64,000 bases of DNA from Leptobrachium leishanense (GCA_009667805.1 CM019063.1:195714954-195778953), one strand, 5' to 3'; shown: positions 43,613 through 56,037, numbered from the stretch's first letter. Notes: generated by a model not told the origin, from the letters alone. Made by a program: numbers and translations.

Positions 43613-44489
43613 GCCTGGAGATATATATATATATATAATGCGTTAGTCCAGTTGCCACAATCACGAGTATACCTGTACGTAGTGATACCTTTCACTGATC
43701 AGTATAGTTTCCAGTTTACACTCTTGAAAGCTTGTCTTTTAAATGTAAAGTTAACCCAATAAAAATGGTATCACCGGCACGCACTGCTATACTCGTAATA
43801 TATATATATATATATATATATAATTTTTCTTCAGGTAATGGGGGTTGTAGAATTCGTGGGTGAGTTCCCTCACTTTTTTTCCCAGGACTTGACCCCTGCT
43901 TAAATCCCATTGAGAACCTCTGGTGGGACTTAAAGAAAGCAGTTGCAGTGCGCAAGCCTAAGAATGTGACTGAACTGGAGGCTTTTGCCCATGACGAATG
44001 GGCGAAGATACCCGTAGATCGCTGCAAGACACTTGTGTCAAGCTATGCTTCACGTTTAAAAGCTGTTATAACTGTAAAATGATGTTGTACTAAGTACTAA
44101 GATTGAATGTCACTTGGGGGTTGAATAAAACTGATAATGATGTGAGCACAGAAAAGACATTTGTGGTTATTTCATTATAAATGTTATGTTATATTTGTCT
44201 GACCTACATGTGCCTCTTTGATTTAATTGTAAGCAAGATGACTGAATGATCAAAATCAATGTCAAACTGGCCAAAACACTCAATTTCAGTGGGGGTTGAA
44301 TAATTTTGAACACAACTGTACTTAAAATACCCTGTATTAGACCGGAGTTCTAATAAAATATGAACCTTTATTCTTAACTTTTAAGAAGGCTGAATATCTA
44401 CCCCCTATACACACAGAAAATAAAATATAGACACTTAACAAAAAGGGAGAAAACCAAGGAAAATAAGAAGTGACTAACATTTAACATTT

Positions 44490-45206
44490 AGGGCAATATT
44501 ACATTCTCTGCGCAAATGCACTCGCGCAGCGCAATTTTTTTAATGAACGTGATATTCGGATCCGAATGCATTTTCTCATCCGGCAAAAAATAGCGTTAGT
44601 AAAAAAAAACGCGCAAAACGAAGTGTAATACGCGTGCAGTAACATTGCGCATGTAATTCAGTGCACGGACTGTTTTTTTCACAGGATTCAGCCAATCAGA
44701 ATTAAGAACCCTAATTGACATCAATTCACCTTAATTGACTCACTAACATTTTTGCGCCTCTCAAAATAAATCTGAGTGTACAGGCTGTAGCAATAAAATA
44801 AATATGCACGAATTCACAATTTTTTTGTTTGGGGATGTGTAGAATGTGTAACTGTACTGTGCTGTCTATTTTTTTCGTGCTGGTGTATTTGGTTTCGGCC
44901 AGAACGTTCAGATCTGCAGTTAACACCAGATTTTCAAAGACGTTAAAATTATGCGCGCAAACGTCGTTCGTAGGAAGTTGCGCATCTATTGAAATACTAT
45001 CCGCGTAACGAATTTGCGCTAACAATGTTAAGTATAGGACGCGCACAGTTCATCACGCTCGCGCAAGTCCATCCATGTCAAATGATAATGCACATCGTTT
45101 GCGCGAACGTTGAAATACGACGTTCTGCGCAAATGGTTTTGTCCTCGCGCAAATGGGCATTTGCGTGCGCTCAAAACTGATGCGCGATGAATGCCATATG
45201 GCCCTT
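44490..45206. mobile_element. MITE with AGGGCMATATTACATTC ends
   Basis: AGGGCAATATTACATTC at 44490 and AATGCCATATGGCCCT ending near 45205. Subterminal regions are rich in TTGCGC and GCGCAA words. A relative is at 52274-52998 and a shortened palindromic one at 49954-50087. Confidence 0.6.
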
Positions 45207-46954
45207 AGGCTGGCTGTCCAAAGCCACCGTAGTTGGACGGACCCACTTGGTCACCCAACTACAGACAATAACATCTGCCGATCAGGGTCGTCCACTGGAA
45301 GCGTCTGTGGATGACCCAGATCAGCCAATGGACAGGCCGGCACATGAAAAAAAAACAACCCCACTGCGGGGGGGGGGGAACCCTACTGCGGCGCCGCTGC
45401 GGGGAGAAATAAAATTGCCTCTGGTGCTGAAACTCGAGTTTTAGCACCAAGGACAGCCCCCGTCCTGCGCAGCCAAAGCTGGGGAAAAAAAAAACCTTGT
45501 CGAAGGCTGCAGGTGGAGGATTAACTCCCTGTCCCTGGTGCTGAATTAGGTTTCAGCACCAGGGACAGCAATGCTGAATGCAGCCGGCTCGCAGAGAAAA
45601 AAAAAGACACGTTCGAGAGAAAAAAAAAAGACACGTTCGAAAAAAAATCGGAACTCAAAATGTCACCAAAATCCAGAAAAATACCTAAAAAATTCAGTAA
45701 CTATAAGTAATAAATAAGGCTTTTTGCTGCGGATTAAAAAAATAAATGGTTGAATAAAAAACGAATAAAAAAAAACTATTGTTTTACATTGAATCCTGAA
45801 ATTATTAGCATCACAGCTTCCAAAAAATACCAATAAAATATTAAATATCTACATTTGGCATCATGCTTGAAAAATAAAACTAAAAAAATACAGATATACC
45901 TTTTGTCTGTACTGTACAGAGAGTTTCCACAATTCTACACTTATAATCTTATCCCTGTACAATCAAGAGCGATCCCAGAGCTCTCCCTGTATTCTACCCT
46001 CTCCCTGACTGTTGTAAGGCAGCAATAAAGTTTGTTGAACTTTTGTTACAGTGAGGGTGGGACCTGCTCCTTGCAGCTTCTTTTCAATAATAGTTGGTAA
46101 CAGGAAAATGATGTCACTCAGAAGTTAGTATCTCCAACTCTCCAAACTATTTCTCTAAACTTGATTTAAAAAAGATAAGCAAACTCAACACAGAAGAAGA
46201 AGTTGATAGAGAACCCAAGTCAAATATTTAATATAGCCACAATTTAGGATTTCCCAGATCTGCAAGCTAAATGTGATTTGCCTGCATCACTTAGTTTTGC
46301 ATTCTTAAAGATAAGCACCTGTAGATACTCGAGTAAACCGCTAGATTTTGGTGACAAAAATTTACCTTAAAATTGGAGGGGTCGCGTTCTATTCGAGACA
46401 TCTGCTTCGCATGTAAAAAAAAAATTTGACTTGCTCATGGATCCCAAGTCTCCCTGACTATCGGCGGACGTCACGGTAGGTGGATCTGCCTGCTGGAGCT
46501 GGAGGTCAGAAATGACACCTCCCAGCGTGGTGGCTATTGGTGAATGATTCACTGCGCTGGTCATCTTGCTCCGCCGGCCAACTTATCGCAAGTAAGAAGA
46601 AGGGTGGCCGGTGTCTTCATACTTAGTAACAACTACAATCATTCTGGAGCAGAGCACCCTGGCCTGAGGGTTATCCGGACTGTGTTAAGAGAATCTGGAA
46701 GGATTTTAATGGTTTCTCAGTACAGTATACTTTTATAATTTTGCTCCTCGCGTTATATTCGAGTCTTGAGTATACTCACATTTCCATAATAAATCTCTAT
46801 CCATCGCGTTATATTTGTGTCGTGCTATACTTGAGTGTCTACGGTAGTTACATAGGCAAGGCCTCATGTATTTCTACAGTTTTCATAAACCGACTCTCAC
46901 TGTTATGGAAACAGGGTTCACGCCCAGAGTTTGACTCATGATCTCTGCGAGTTA
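45207..46954. other. no gene; eroded repeat fragments
   Basis: 45280-45580 contains inverted CTGGTGCTGAAACTCGAG words and a G-run at 45369. 45640-45800 resembles the AT-rich core of the GGGTTATTCA family. 46320-46850 has CGCGTTATATTCGAGT-like words repeated. No protein recognised. Confidence 0.4.
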
Positions 46955-48474
46955 TTATGTAGTTCTCTTTGACCCAATGATTGCCAAGTGAAAATTCCAG
47001 CAAATTTGAGAGAACAGTGTAAATTTATCCATTTCCTTTTCCACCTGAACTGAAATATTTTCAAGGGACCAGGGAGTGACTAAAATCGTGACCCTACTGG
47101 AAACAAGTAGGAAGGTGCAATACTGGTGATACTTGGTTTCATTGAGGCTCTCCGAATTGAATCCCTCAACTTTTCCAATGTGTTGGAGGTCTTGTGGGGA
47201 TGGGAACATACCTGCACACTTGGTGTCTTTGCACCCCTCTCCAAATTCTTTAGTCAGATGTAGCAACCCTCACATCTGAGTTTTTGGGGGTAGTCATGCA
47301 CCATATGCCAGAGGTGTGGATACTGGGAATGCTAGAGAAGGCATTGTCAAGGCAACAAGTTAGAATGTTTTTCATGGGACTTCTATGACTCTGCTTCTGC
47401 CTGCTAGGGATGGAGGACAACTACAGTTCCCACACTAGCTGATATCAGGACTATTAGAGAGGCTTTGCTGATATAGCAGTTTAGCAATCAACCTCTTGAA
47501 CACCTGTCCCTTGTATCCTTCCTGGTAAAATCCTTTATAAATAAATAAGAGAAACTCATGGGAACTGTGGGATCTTTTTCTGTTTGCCAAATGTAAATGA
47601 GAAAAAATAGCTCTGAATTGTAGAGATGCCATAGCAGAGGACTGAAGCGAACTTTAATGTTCTTGCTTGGACGAAGAGCAACATGGACCTGAAGCAGGAC
47701 GTAATGTTTCCACTGTACTGGGATTGCATTGTCCATTTATATATTATTGATCTGACATGTAGGTGTCAAATCTATACATGCTAGTATTAGGAATACCCCC
47801 TTTTTTTCTCTTCTCTACTCCTCATTCTAATTGTGTTACTTTTCATTCATATCAATAAAAAAATATTTAAAAAAAAAAGCAAATTAGATTTTGCATGCAG
47901 ATTCTCATGTATGATTGTCTATGGAAGTGAAAGAGTTAAAAGAAGACTTTACAGATTCCTTCTTCCTTTCCTAAATATATGTGCTTTGCCTTTACTTATT
48001 AAGTCCCTTGTCCAGTTCCTTGTTCTGCTGTGCCCCTTTATGTGACTCAGAGACAGAAGAAGTCAGCACAGGGGCTTACATGGTAAACTAGCACACGTGT
48101 TTTGGTTAAGAGGGAAAAGTCTGTGTACTTGTAATACTAAAAGGTAGGAAATATATATTGCAGGTAAAATAGGATAATGCTTAATCTACTGAATTGATTG
48201 CAGTAGAATGAAAAAAAAACCAAAAAAAAGCCACTGAACTGTATCCTAGAACTTTCACCAAATGAAAACCTTCCTCAAACTGAAAATGACGGACTTGCAA
48301 CTGTGTAATAATCTGACTTGTATATAATATAGAGAGATTGATAGCTAAATTAGAATTATTAAAGTTTAACATAGATCGACAGGTAATTATTGTATAATTT
48401 AACATAAATAGATATTGATACATAGATAATAACTGTATTGTTTGATATAGACAGGTAGATAATTATTGTATCAT
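46955..48474. other. no gene recognised; one LINE tail scrap
   Basis: A 103-codon minus-strand frame (47266-46955) is open but not recognisable. 47509-47550 is a 3' scrap of the L2/CR1-like LINE (TCCTTCCTGGTAAAATCCTT). ACTACAGTTCCCACACTAG lies at 47421. Confidence 0.4.
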
Positions 48475-48721
48475 TTAACCTTTTACCGCCACGGGCATAC
48501 TATGCCGTCCCCGCAGCGGATGGGCAGTGACGCTGTGTGGTGGCATAGCATGTTTTGCTGACTTCAATGGGTCTCTGTGCTCCTGCAGCCAATGGCGCCT
48601 GCAGTCAGTGACGCGCATCAGCTGCGTAGGCAGGCCAGAGGAGGGGTCTGCCACAGCAGCCGGCCAGTGGGGATTGTTAGTACGCCCCCCTGCGAGGCAC
48701 AATCCCACGGTAAGGGGTTAA
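48475..48721. mobile_element. TTAA-flanked MITE, about 247 bp
   Basis: TTAACCTTTTACCGCC at 48475 and GGTAAGGGGTTAA ending at 48721. TTAA ends suggest piggyBac-like mobilisation. It interrupts a GATA-type simple repeat. Confidence 0.65.
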
Positions 48722-49590
48722 GATAGATAGATAAATATATAGATAATTATTTTATCGTCTAACATAGATGGATACATAATTGTCGTATAGTTTAAGGTAG
48801 ACAGCTTAGATAAATAGATATAGATGATACATAGATAATGATTGTATAGTTTAAGATAGATAGACAGCTATGGATAGATAGATAAATAATGGGTAAATAA
48901 CTATTTTATCGTTTAACATAGATGAGTGTTGAAGAGTTTAAGATAAGATAGGCAGAAAGTTAATTATTGTATAGTTTAAAATAGATAGACACTTATATAT
49001 AGACAGATATAGATGATAGACACTTATATATAGACAGATATAGATGATAGACACCTATAGATAGACACTTATATATAGACAGATATAGATGATAGACACT
49101 TATATATAGACAGATATAGATGATAGACACCTATAGATAGACACTTATATATAGACAGATATAGATGATAGACACTTATATATAGACAGATATAGATGAT
49201 AGACACCTATAGATAGACACTTATATATAGACAGATATAGATGATAGACACTTATATATAGACAGATATAGATGATAGACAACTATAGATAGACACTTAT
49301 ATATAGACAGATATAGATGATAGACACTTATATATAGACAGATATAGATGATAGACACCTATAGATAGACACTTATATATAGACAGATATAGATGATAGA
49401 CACTTATATATAGACAGATATAGATGATAGACACCTATAGATAGATAGACACTTATATATAGACAGATATTGTATAGTTTAAGATAGACCGCTATAGATA
49501 AATAGATATGTAATTAATTATTGTATAGTTTAAGACTGATAGATAGACAGATATAGATGATAGACTGATAATTGTTGAATAGTTAAACTT
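48722..49590. repeat. GATA-type simple repeat and derived minisatellite
   Basis: ATAGATAGATA tracts, and from 48985 to 49470 an ordered array of GATAGACACTTATATATAGA and CAGATATAGAT with CACCTATAGATAGACAC spacers. The higher-order period is about 113 bp. Confidence 0.9.
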
Positions 49591-49661
49591 CATACCAACA
49601 AAATAATTAGCAGTGTATAATTGTGGAAAATTGATAAAGGAATTGTATTTATCTAATTAGC

Positions 49662-50436
49662 CTAACCCCTTAATGCCGGAAGATGTACCAGGTACGTCCT
49701 ATGAAAAAAGTTGCTTAATGACCGAGGACATCGGTATCAAGGCACTCATCTGAAAGTACGCTGAATGCCTTGAGGAGTCGAGGCACTCAGCTAAATTATG
49801 ATAAAAAAATAAAGTAAAAAAAATAAAATTAAAAAAAGCCCCCTTGACCCTTAATTCCTAATAAATTTTGGAAAAAATGCTCTGGAAATAGCAAAGTGCT
49901 AATTGCACGTATTGTCATATAAGTTGCAAAAAAAGCAAAGACATGTAAAGATTGAGGGCCATATTACAAAGTTGGTGCTAACTTAACCAGAACAGTTGTA
50001 AACTTAAAACCTCCATAGGCTATAATGGCTCTGGGAAGTTTACAACAGCTCTGGTTAAGTTAGCACCAAGTATGTAATATGGCCCTGAGTATTTCTAAAC
50101 TCAGGACAAAATTTAGAAACTATTTAGCCAGGGTTTTTTTTTTTTGACAGTTGTAGATGCGTAAGATTTTGGGGGTCAAAGTTTGAAAAAGGTTTCTTTT
50201 TTATTTTTTCATAATATTTCATAAGTTTTTTTATAGTAAAGTATATGATATGATTAAAATAATTATATCTTTAGAAAGTCCATTTAATGGAGAGAAAAAA
50301 AAAATATAATATGTATGGCTACAGTAAATAAATCCAAGGAAAATTAAAGCTAAACACAAACGGTGGGAAATGTAAAACCAGCCGTGGGTACTTTCAGACA
50401 GACAATGGTAAAACAGTCCGGTCACTTAGGGGTTAA
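49662..50436. mobile_element. TTAA-type element with CCCCTTAATGCCGG end
   Basis: CTAACCCCTTAATGCCGG at 49662 and CCGGTCACTTAGGGGTTAA ending at 50436. The left TTAA has become CTAA. Contains the nested palindrome at 49954-50087. Confidence 0.6.
49954..50087. mobile_element. short palindromic MITE, about 133 bp
   Basis: AGGGCCATATTACA to TGTAATATGGCCCT. The arms include TTGGTGCTAACTTAACCAGA, inverted. A diverged relative is at about 50745-50870. Confidence 0.75.
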
Positions 50437-51104
50437 GGAAGGCTATTTTTCTGCTTTCACCATCTTGGTCAAAAAGCAAAAATCCTGGTATAGTTTACAA
50501 GAGATAATGTTAAATGCAATCTATCTTATTTATTTTGCAAAGTTATCAGCAGTAAATGAGCTCGGAAAATGGCACATAATGTGCTTAAACAATTGGCCCC
50601 AATATCCATTAGGAACCAGTCTGATATATACAAGATTAAATTATATTTGTTGTGTTATGTGATATGTTGTGCTAACTCTTCCAGAGTTGAGCATTGGTTT
50701 ATTTATAGCTCCAGGATTACATGTCTCTATGTGTATCTAATCCAAGTCACTTGTACACTCAACCAGAGCTGTTGTAAATTTACCAACTTCATAGACTTGA
50801 ATGACTCTGGTAAATAGAATACAGTTCTGGCTAAATTTACACTAGATTCAGAATGGAGCCCAGAGTGTTCACCTGATATTAGGGGATTTAGCTATAGATT
50901 AAAGCTTTATGATTCACGAACGGCTTGAGGAACATCATGTACACTGTAGAGATATCTATTTGCAGCAACAAAGGGTCTATTTACTCATGCGTTGTTTTTT
51001 TCTATTAATTTAGATAAGGCAGTCTGTTTTTTGCAATGTGATGCTGTCCCCACACCTTTATGTTCTCCTGGACGCAATCAGCAATAACATATGGAGAAAA
51101 AAGC
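50437..51104. other. no gene recognised
   Basis: AT-rich; the eroded palindrome near 50745-50870 is the only structure seen. Confidence 0.35.
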
Positions 51105-52025
51105 TTACAGGGTAATTCAAAGAGAATCGAAAAGTCACTGCACCTTCGGTGACTTTTCGTTCTCTTCAATTCGGTTCGTTTTGCCAATCCCATTTCGGCG
51201 ACCCTGCGATGTATTCAGCAAGCACCACAGGGTCCCCGAATTGCAGGGAAAGGCTGCTGCAAACCTTCCGGAAACTAACCGCAAAACCTGGCGAATGCAC
51301 ACTGAAACCCGCAAAAAACATCTGGATTAACCTGCCGAAAGCGCCGGAAAAAGCCGAGCAGGAGCCGATCACACGCAGCGCAGCCGCCGGAAAAAGCCGA
51401 CACCGCAGACGAAGGAGGTGAATATATTAGAAAAACAGTTTGCTTGTATGTTTGAAAAGTGAAACACTGTTTGCAAAGAAACTACTGAGAAAAAATGTCT
51501 GAAATTTACATATGAGGTCCAGGGAATGATAATAAAAAGGGCTGTTACAGAAAAAATAAGTAAAGTTAAAAAGAAAATAAAAAAAATTAAATCGGATTTG
51601 TTTTTTAAAAACAAATCCCTAAAAATGCTTAAAATATCCTAAACAAATCTATAAATAAAGAGACCTTTTACTGCAGAATATTATAATGAACGGTTTATTA
51701 GATATTGAATTAAAATGGGAATATTTTTAACATTGAAGCCTATGGGATTCTCCTGAATAAACCTGCCGAATGAAACCACCGAATGGCAGGGCATTTCGGG
51801 AACCTTTCACTGCTGGTTTGTGTTCTCTGAATAGCCGAAAGCATTGCTTCTCTATGGGGATTCACTGCCCTCGAACAGGCACTTTATGTGCAGGCAATTC
51901 GCCAAGATTTGGTGAACTGCCTGCTCTCCGGATAGCCGAATGGAGAAGAAAGGTAACCGAATGCTGATTTTCAGCATTCGGTTCCCTTTCGGCAGCCATT
52001 CAGATCTCTTTGAATAACCCTGTTA
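51105..52025. mobile_element. GGGTTATTCA-family MITE, complete copy
   Basis: CAGGGTAATTCAAAGAGA at 51108 and inverse TCTCTTTGAATAACCCTG ending at 52022, flanked by TTA at 51105-51107 and 52023-52025. A 3-bp TTA duplication would fit PIF/Harbinger. Subterminal CACCTTCGGTGACTTTTCG is a small hairpin. Noncoding. Confidence 0.8.
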
Positions 52026-52273
52026 GACAGTATGATGTTGATTGTTATAATAATGTCACTATTGGTAATTGAGAAATGATAGCATTTGTAAACATGAAAT
52101 CATTTTACAGTGCCATTTCATAAAAAGGCATTTAAGAACCGCTTACAGTGATCTGGGAAGGGATATTAGAGACTATAAAAATTCCAGAATGTCTGGTTTG
52201 TACCTGCAGTCCCATTTTCTAGCATATGGTATGCAGACTTGAAATTTATATTAGCCGTACAGTGCTGCTCATT

Positions 52274-52998
52274 TAGGGCTATATTACATTCTTCACGCAA
52301 AAAGCCTTGCGCAAAGCAAAAATCTTTGCGCCAAGCGTTAAACTTTTGCGCGTGCAAATCACCGCTGGAATTACAATCCTCCGACCAATTGCGCTCGCAA
52401 ACAGGCCGCGCCCAAATGCACGCGCAGTACCGTCTTGCGCAAAAATCTTTGTGCGAGCAGTCTTTTTTTGAGATTCAGCCAATCAGAATTAAGAACCACA
52501 CCTGTCTCACGTTAACAAATTGCGTCTGCCACTGTCAATCAGAGCATATATGCTGCAGCAATAATACATGCACACACAACTTCATCCATTGTATTGGTTT
52601 GGTATGATTTGAATGGGTCACTGTGCTTTGGTGCATTCCTTTTTATGGGCTTGGATATTTGGGGTTAGCCAGGTTGTTCAAATTTGCAATTAGCATCAGC
52701 TTTTAGGAGTTGCTAAAATTATGCGCGCAAAGGCTATGCGGTAATTACCGCAAAATAGATTGTAATACCATACTCGTACCAGCGCACATTCGCATTTGCA
52801 CTCACAATGTTAATTATAGGACGCACAAAGTACAGTAAGCTCGCGCAGGCTTCGCGCAGGTTCACCCACGGTAGACTATTGCGTGCGGTTGTTGCGCTGA
52901 CTATGTAATACGGGATTAGGCGAAAATGGTTTTACCCCGCGCGTTAATGTTTTTTTGTGCCGGTGCAAACGTTTGCATGAAGATTAAAATTTAGCCTT
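52274..52998. mobile_element. MITE with AGGGCTATATTACATTC end
   Basis: Starts AGGGCTATATTACATTCTTC at 52274; ends near AAAATTTAGCCT at about 52997. Rich in TTGCGC words like 44490-45206. Confidence 0.55.
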
Positions 52999-53412
52999 AA
53001 TGTATAATCTGTCAAAATAGCAACATTCTATATTCAATAGTAAACAAAATATTTCACTGTATGGACAATGTGTTCCATGCTGTATTTTTAAACTCTGTGG
53101 GGTTACACTGAGAATGTGTCCAGCTCGGTAAATTAAACTTCTGTCATTTTAATACGTGTGACACATTTAATAGCTGTGAACCTGTACTCATCATGGTCAA
53201 GTGAGAAAATGATCACACTCACAAGGCAAAAATAAGTGTCATGTCATTGTGTTTGTAGAACCCAAGAATTATTAATTATGTTAATTATTTTTAATCATTG
53301 GGTCAATCATTGTGTTATTGTTTATGTAAAACAGAACAGAACATTAGCAGTAATTAATCACAAAACAATCCAATAGGACAATAAATGGATCTGAACATAT
53401 TTCCAATTTCAA
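52999..53412. other. no gene; possibly the LINE 5' UTR
   Basis: AT-rich, no open frame of note. The LINE 5' end was not located. Confidence 0.35.
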
Positions 53413-54457
53413 ATGCAAAGAGTGTTAAAATCCAGCCCTCCTACCCCCACACAAAGATTTAAAACTCTGCAACCACATTATTATCAAAAGAAAACTCTGT
53501 CCAAATTCCTATTTATTCTGCTACTTTCCCTGGCAAGCAATGTGGAAACTAACCCTGGTCCTATAGCTGACACAACCTTTAGTCTCCCCACTAATAAAGG
53601 CCTCTCATTTGTGCACTGTAACATCCGAAGTTTACTCCCTAAATTGGATGAGCTTCAGGCTTGGTGTTGCTATTACAAACCCAAAATCATTGTGCTCACA
53701 GAGTCATGGTTAACCCCAAAAGTACCAGACTCTGCCATATCAATACAGGGGTATTCATGTTATAGAAAAGACAGAGCAAAGAGAGGAGGGGGAATTGTTA
53801 TTTATGTTGAGGAGTCCATAAAGTTCACCCCCTTACAGACTTCTACCTCTCCTGTCACCTTTGATTTCCTCTCTGGTATAATTGAGATCCCATTCAGTAA
53901 ATCAATCATTGTTGCTGGGTTCTATCGTCCACCGAGCTCTCCAGTGCACTCCCTCTCTGACATATCTCAAATCCTTAATAACCTACTTGCCCAAAACCAA
54001 AAAAGTGAACTGCTGGTACTCGGCGATTTTAATACAGATTGGCTAAATCCTAAAAACAATAAACACTGCTCGCTGTTTAAAACTTTGCAGCTAACTCAAT
54101 TAATCTCCTCCCCCACTCGCATTAATATGAAAAGCCCTAACCATACCTTGTTGGACTGGATTCTCTCCTCATCTCCTGATAGAATACAGGAGGCAGGTGT
54201 TCTTGCTAATAGCTTTAGTGACCATTGTCTAGTCTACTGCGTGCGCAAAATTAAGGCCTTGAAATCTCCCCCAAAGGTAATAACCACCAGGTCTTTCAAT
54301 AAATTTATTCTTGAATCCTTCCTAAGTGATCTCAAACAGCTTCCCTGGTACAGGCTAAACCTAATCCCAGACCTAGACTGTGCAGTTGAATACTTTCAGT
54401 CTGAGCTCCTGCAAGTCTGGAATTCCCATGCCCCGCTGCGTAAAGTGCGAGTAAAAG
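53413..54457 (+). pseudogene. LINE ORF2 N-terminus: 2A-like leader and AP endonuclease
   Basis: Residues 31-42 are hydrophobic (KFLFILLLSL), followed by the 2A-like NVETNPGP (43-50). The AP-type endonuclease follows: FVHCNIRSLLPKLDEL, ESW (Glu), YRKDRAKRGGGIVIYV, VAGFYRPPSS, LVLGDFNTDW, TLLDWIL and FSDHCLVYC (the final His). All catalytic motifs of the APE fold are visible and the frame is open for 349 codons up to the hAT insertion. It nicks target DNA to prime reverse transcription. The coding frame continues at 56939 once the insert and duplication are ignored. Confidence 0.85.
53539..53562 (+). other. 2A-like ribosome-skipping motif
   Basis: Encodes NVETNPGP. The 2A consensus is D-V/I-E-x-N-P-G-P; here the Asp is Asn. 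A hydrophobic stretch stands directly before it, as in 2A-like sequences reported at the N-terminus of some APE-type LINE ORF2 proteins. Confidence 0.65.
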
Positions 54458-54751
54458 CAGGGGTCAAGTCCTGGGAAAAAAAGTGAGGGAACTCACCCAC
54501 GAATTCCACAACCCCTATTACCTGAAGAAAATATATATATATATATATATCACGAGTACAGCAGTGCGTGCCGGTGATACCATTTTTATTGGGTTAACTT
54601 TACATTTAAAAGACAAGCTTTCAAGAGTGTAAACTGGAAACTATACTGATCAGTGAAAGGTATCACTACGTACAGGTATACTCGTGATTGTGGCAACTGG
54701 ACTAACGCATTATATATATATATATATATATATATATAATCTATCCAGGCA

Positions 54752-55125
54752 CAGACCCCCAGAATAATATACACAGCGCTGAACCCCCAGAATAATATAC
54801 ACAGTGCTGAACCCCCACTGTGCCCCAGAATAACATACACAACACTGAGCCCCCAGAATAACATACACAGCACTGAGCCCCCAGAATAACATACACAACA
54901 CTGAACCCCCAGAATAACATACACAGCACTGAGCCCCCAGAATAACATACACAGCGCTGAGCCCCCAGAATAATATACACAGCACTGAGCCTCCAGGATA
55001 ATATACACAGCACTGAGCCTCCAGGATAATATACACAGCACTGAACCCCCAGAATAATATACACAGCACTGAGCCCCCAGAATAACATACACAGCACTGA
55101 ACCCCAAGAATAACATACACAGCAC
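54752..55125. repeat. minisatellite, 28-bp unit (inverted), about 13 copies
   Basis: Unit TGAGCCCCCAGAATAATATA followed by CACAGCAC, the inverse of 43105-43612. AT dinucleotide runs flank it (54530-54550 and 54711-54738). Confidence 0.95.
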
Positions 55126-55387
55126 TGGTTATATGGATATATTTTCCCCAGTTCACATGGATATAATTGCCCCCAGTTCACTTGGATATAATTGCCCCCA
55201 GTTCACTTGGATATAATTGCCCCAGCTCATATGGATAATGCCCCCCCAGGTCTCATGGATAATGCCCCCAGCTCTCATGGATATGCCCCCAGCTCTCATG
55301 GATATGCCCCAGGTCTCATGGATAATGCCCCCAGCTCTCATGGATATGCCCCAGGTCTCATGGATACTGCCCCCATGGTCTCATGGT

Positions 55388-55532
55388 AATTGAATTTAAG
55401 CAGGCATGGGATAGGCATAAGGCTATCCTAAACAAAAGATAAATCCAGGTAAAGTATCCATGTAATTGGGCAGACTAGATGGGCCGGAGGGTTCTTATCT
55501 GCCGACATTTTTCTATGTTTCTATGTTTCTAT
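55388..55532 (+). repeat. CR1-like LINE 3' end nested in the minisatellite
   Basis: Matches the inverse of 20385-20530 (TTTAAGCAGGCATGGGATAG, GGGCAGACTAGATGGGCC) and ends with (TTTCTATG)n. Short 5'-truncated insertion. Confidence 0.85.
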
Positions 55533-56037
55533 ATTGCCCCTGGTCTCATGGATATTGCCCCCTGGTCTCATGGATATGCCCCAGGTCTCATGGATATTGC
55601 CCCCTGGTCTCATGGATATGCCCCAGGTCTCATGGATATTGCCCCCAGGTCTCATGGATATGCCCCAGGTCTCATGGATATTGCCCCCTGGTCTCATGGA
55701 TATGCCCCAGCTCTCATGGATATGCCCCAGCTCTCATGGATATTGCCCCCTGGTCTCATGGATATTGCCCCCTGGTCTCATGGATATGCCCCAGCTCTCA
55801 TGGATATGCCCCAGCTCTCATGGATAATGCCCCAGCTCTCATGGATATTGCCCCCTGGTCTCATGGATATGTCCCCAGCTCTCATGGATATGCCCCAGGT
55901 CTCATGGATATTGCCCCCAGGTCTCATGGATATGCCCCAGGTCTCATGGATACTGCCCCAGGTCTCATGGATACTGCCCCAGGTCTCATGGATACTGCCC
56001 CCTGGTCTCATGGATAATGCCCCAGGTCTCATGGATA

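Larger units (their letters stand above)
41261..43906. mobile_element. minisatellite-carrying nonautonomous hAT, copy 1
   Basis: Ends CAGGGCTCGAGTCGAGCGGG at 41269 and the inverse of CAGGGGTCAAGTCCTGGG, ending at 43898. Perfect 8-bp duplication CTTAAATC at 41261-41268 and 43899-43906. Order inside: GC-rich end with inverted GGGAACGC words (41275-41565), TCCATGAGACC array (41566-43050), TGCTGTGTATATTATTCTGG array (43105-43612), a unique segment with AT dinucleotide runs. No transposase. Copy 2, inverted, is at 54458-56930. Confidence 0.92.
40453..44082 (+). pseudogene. Tc1/mariner transposase, interrupted
   Basis: ATG at 40453. Paired-like helix-turn-helix N-terminus (GNGYKKIAKMLNIPRETIGS), a GRGRKK linker, then the DDE catalytic domain: first Asp in LWTDETK (about 40897), second in FQQDNDPKHTS (about 41170), Glu in NPIENLWW (about 43910). 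One frameshift near 41022 splits KHGGGQS from LWGCFASAGTG. The hAT element at 41269-43898 sits between the codons for SPDLNP and IENLWW. The C-terminus ends at 44082. Cut-and-paste enzyme of DD34E type; inactive here. Confidence 0.92.
40075..44320 (+). mobile_element. Tc1-like DNA transposon, split by a hAT element
   Basis: Ends CAGTTGTGTTCAAAATTATT at 40077 and its inverse, ending at 44318, with TA on both sides (40075-40076, 44319-44320). Total 4,242 bp; subtracting the 2,630-bp hAT insertion and its 8-bp duplication leaves 1,604 bp, the usual Tc1 length. Confidence 0.95.

Noticed and set aside
43028..43762. 244-codon plus-strand frame rich in Tyr, Cys and Leu that looks membrane-like
   Set aside because: 28-bp tandem repeat read through all frames; the same artefact appears inverted at 54586-55181.
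46955..47266. 103-codon minus-strand open frame
   Set aside because: No recognisable motif, start context or neighbouring exon; probably chance.
48985..49470. Regular repeats with apparent spacers
   Set aside because: GATA-derived higher-order simple repeat; the spacers are also repeated.
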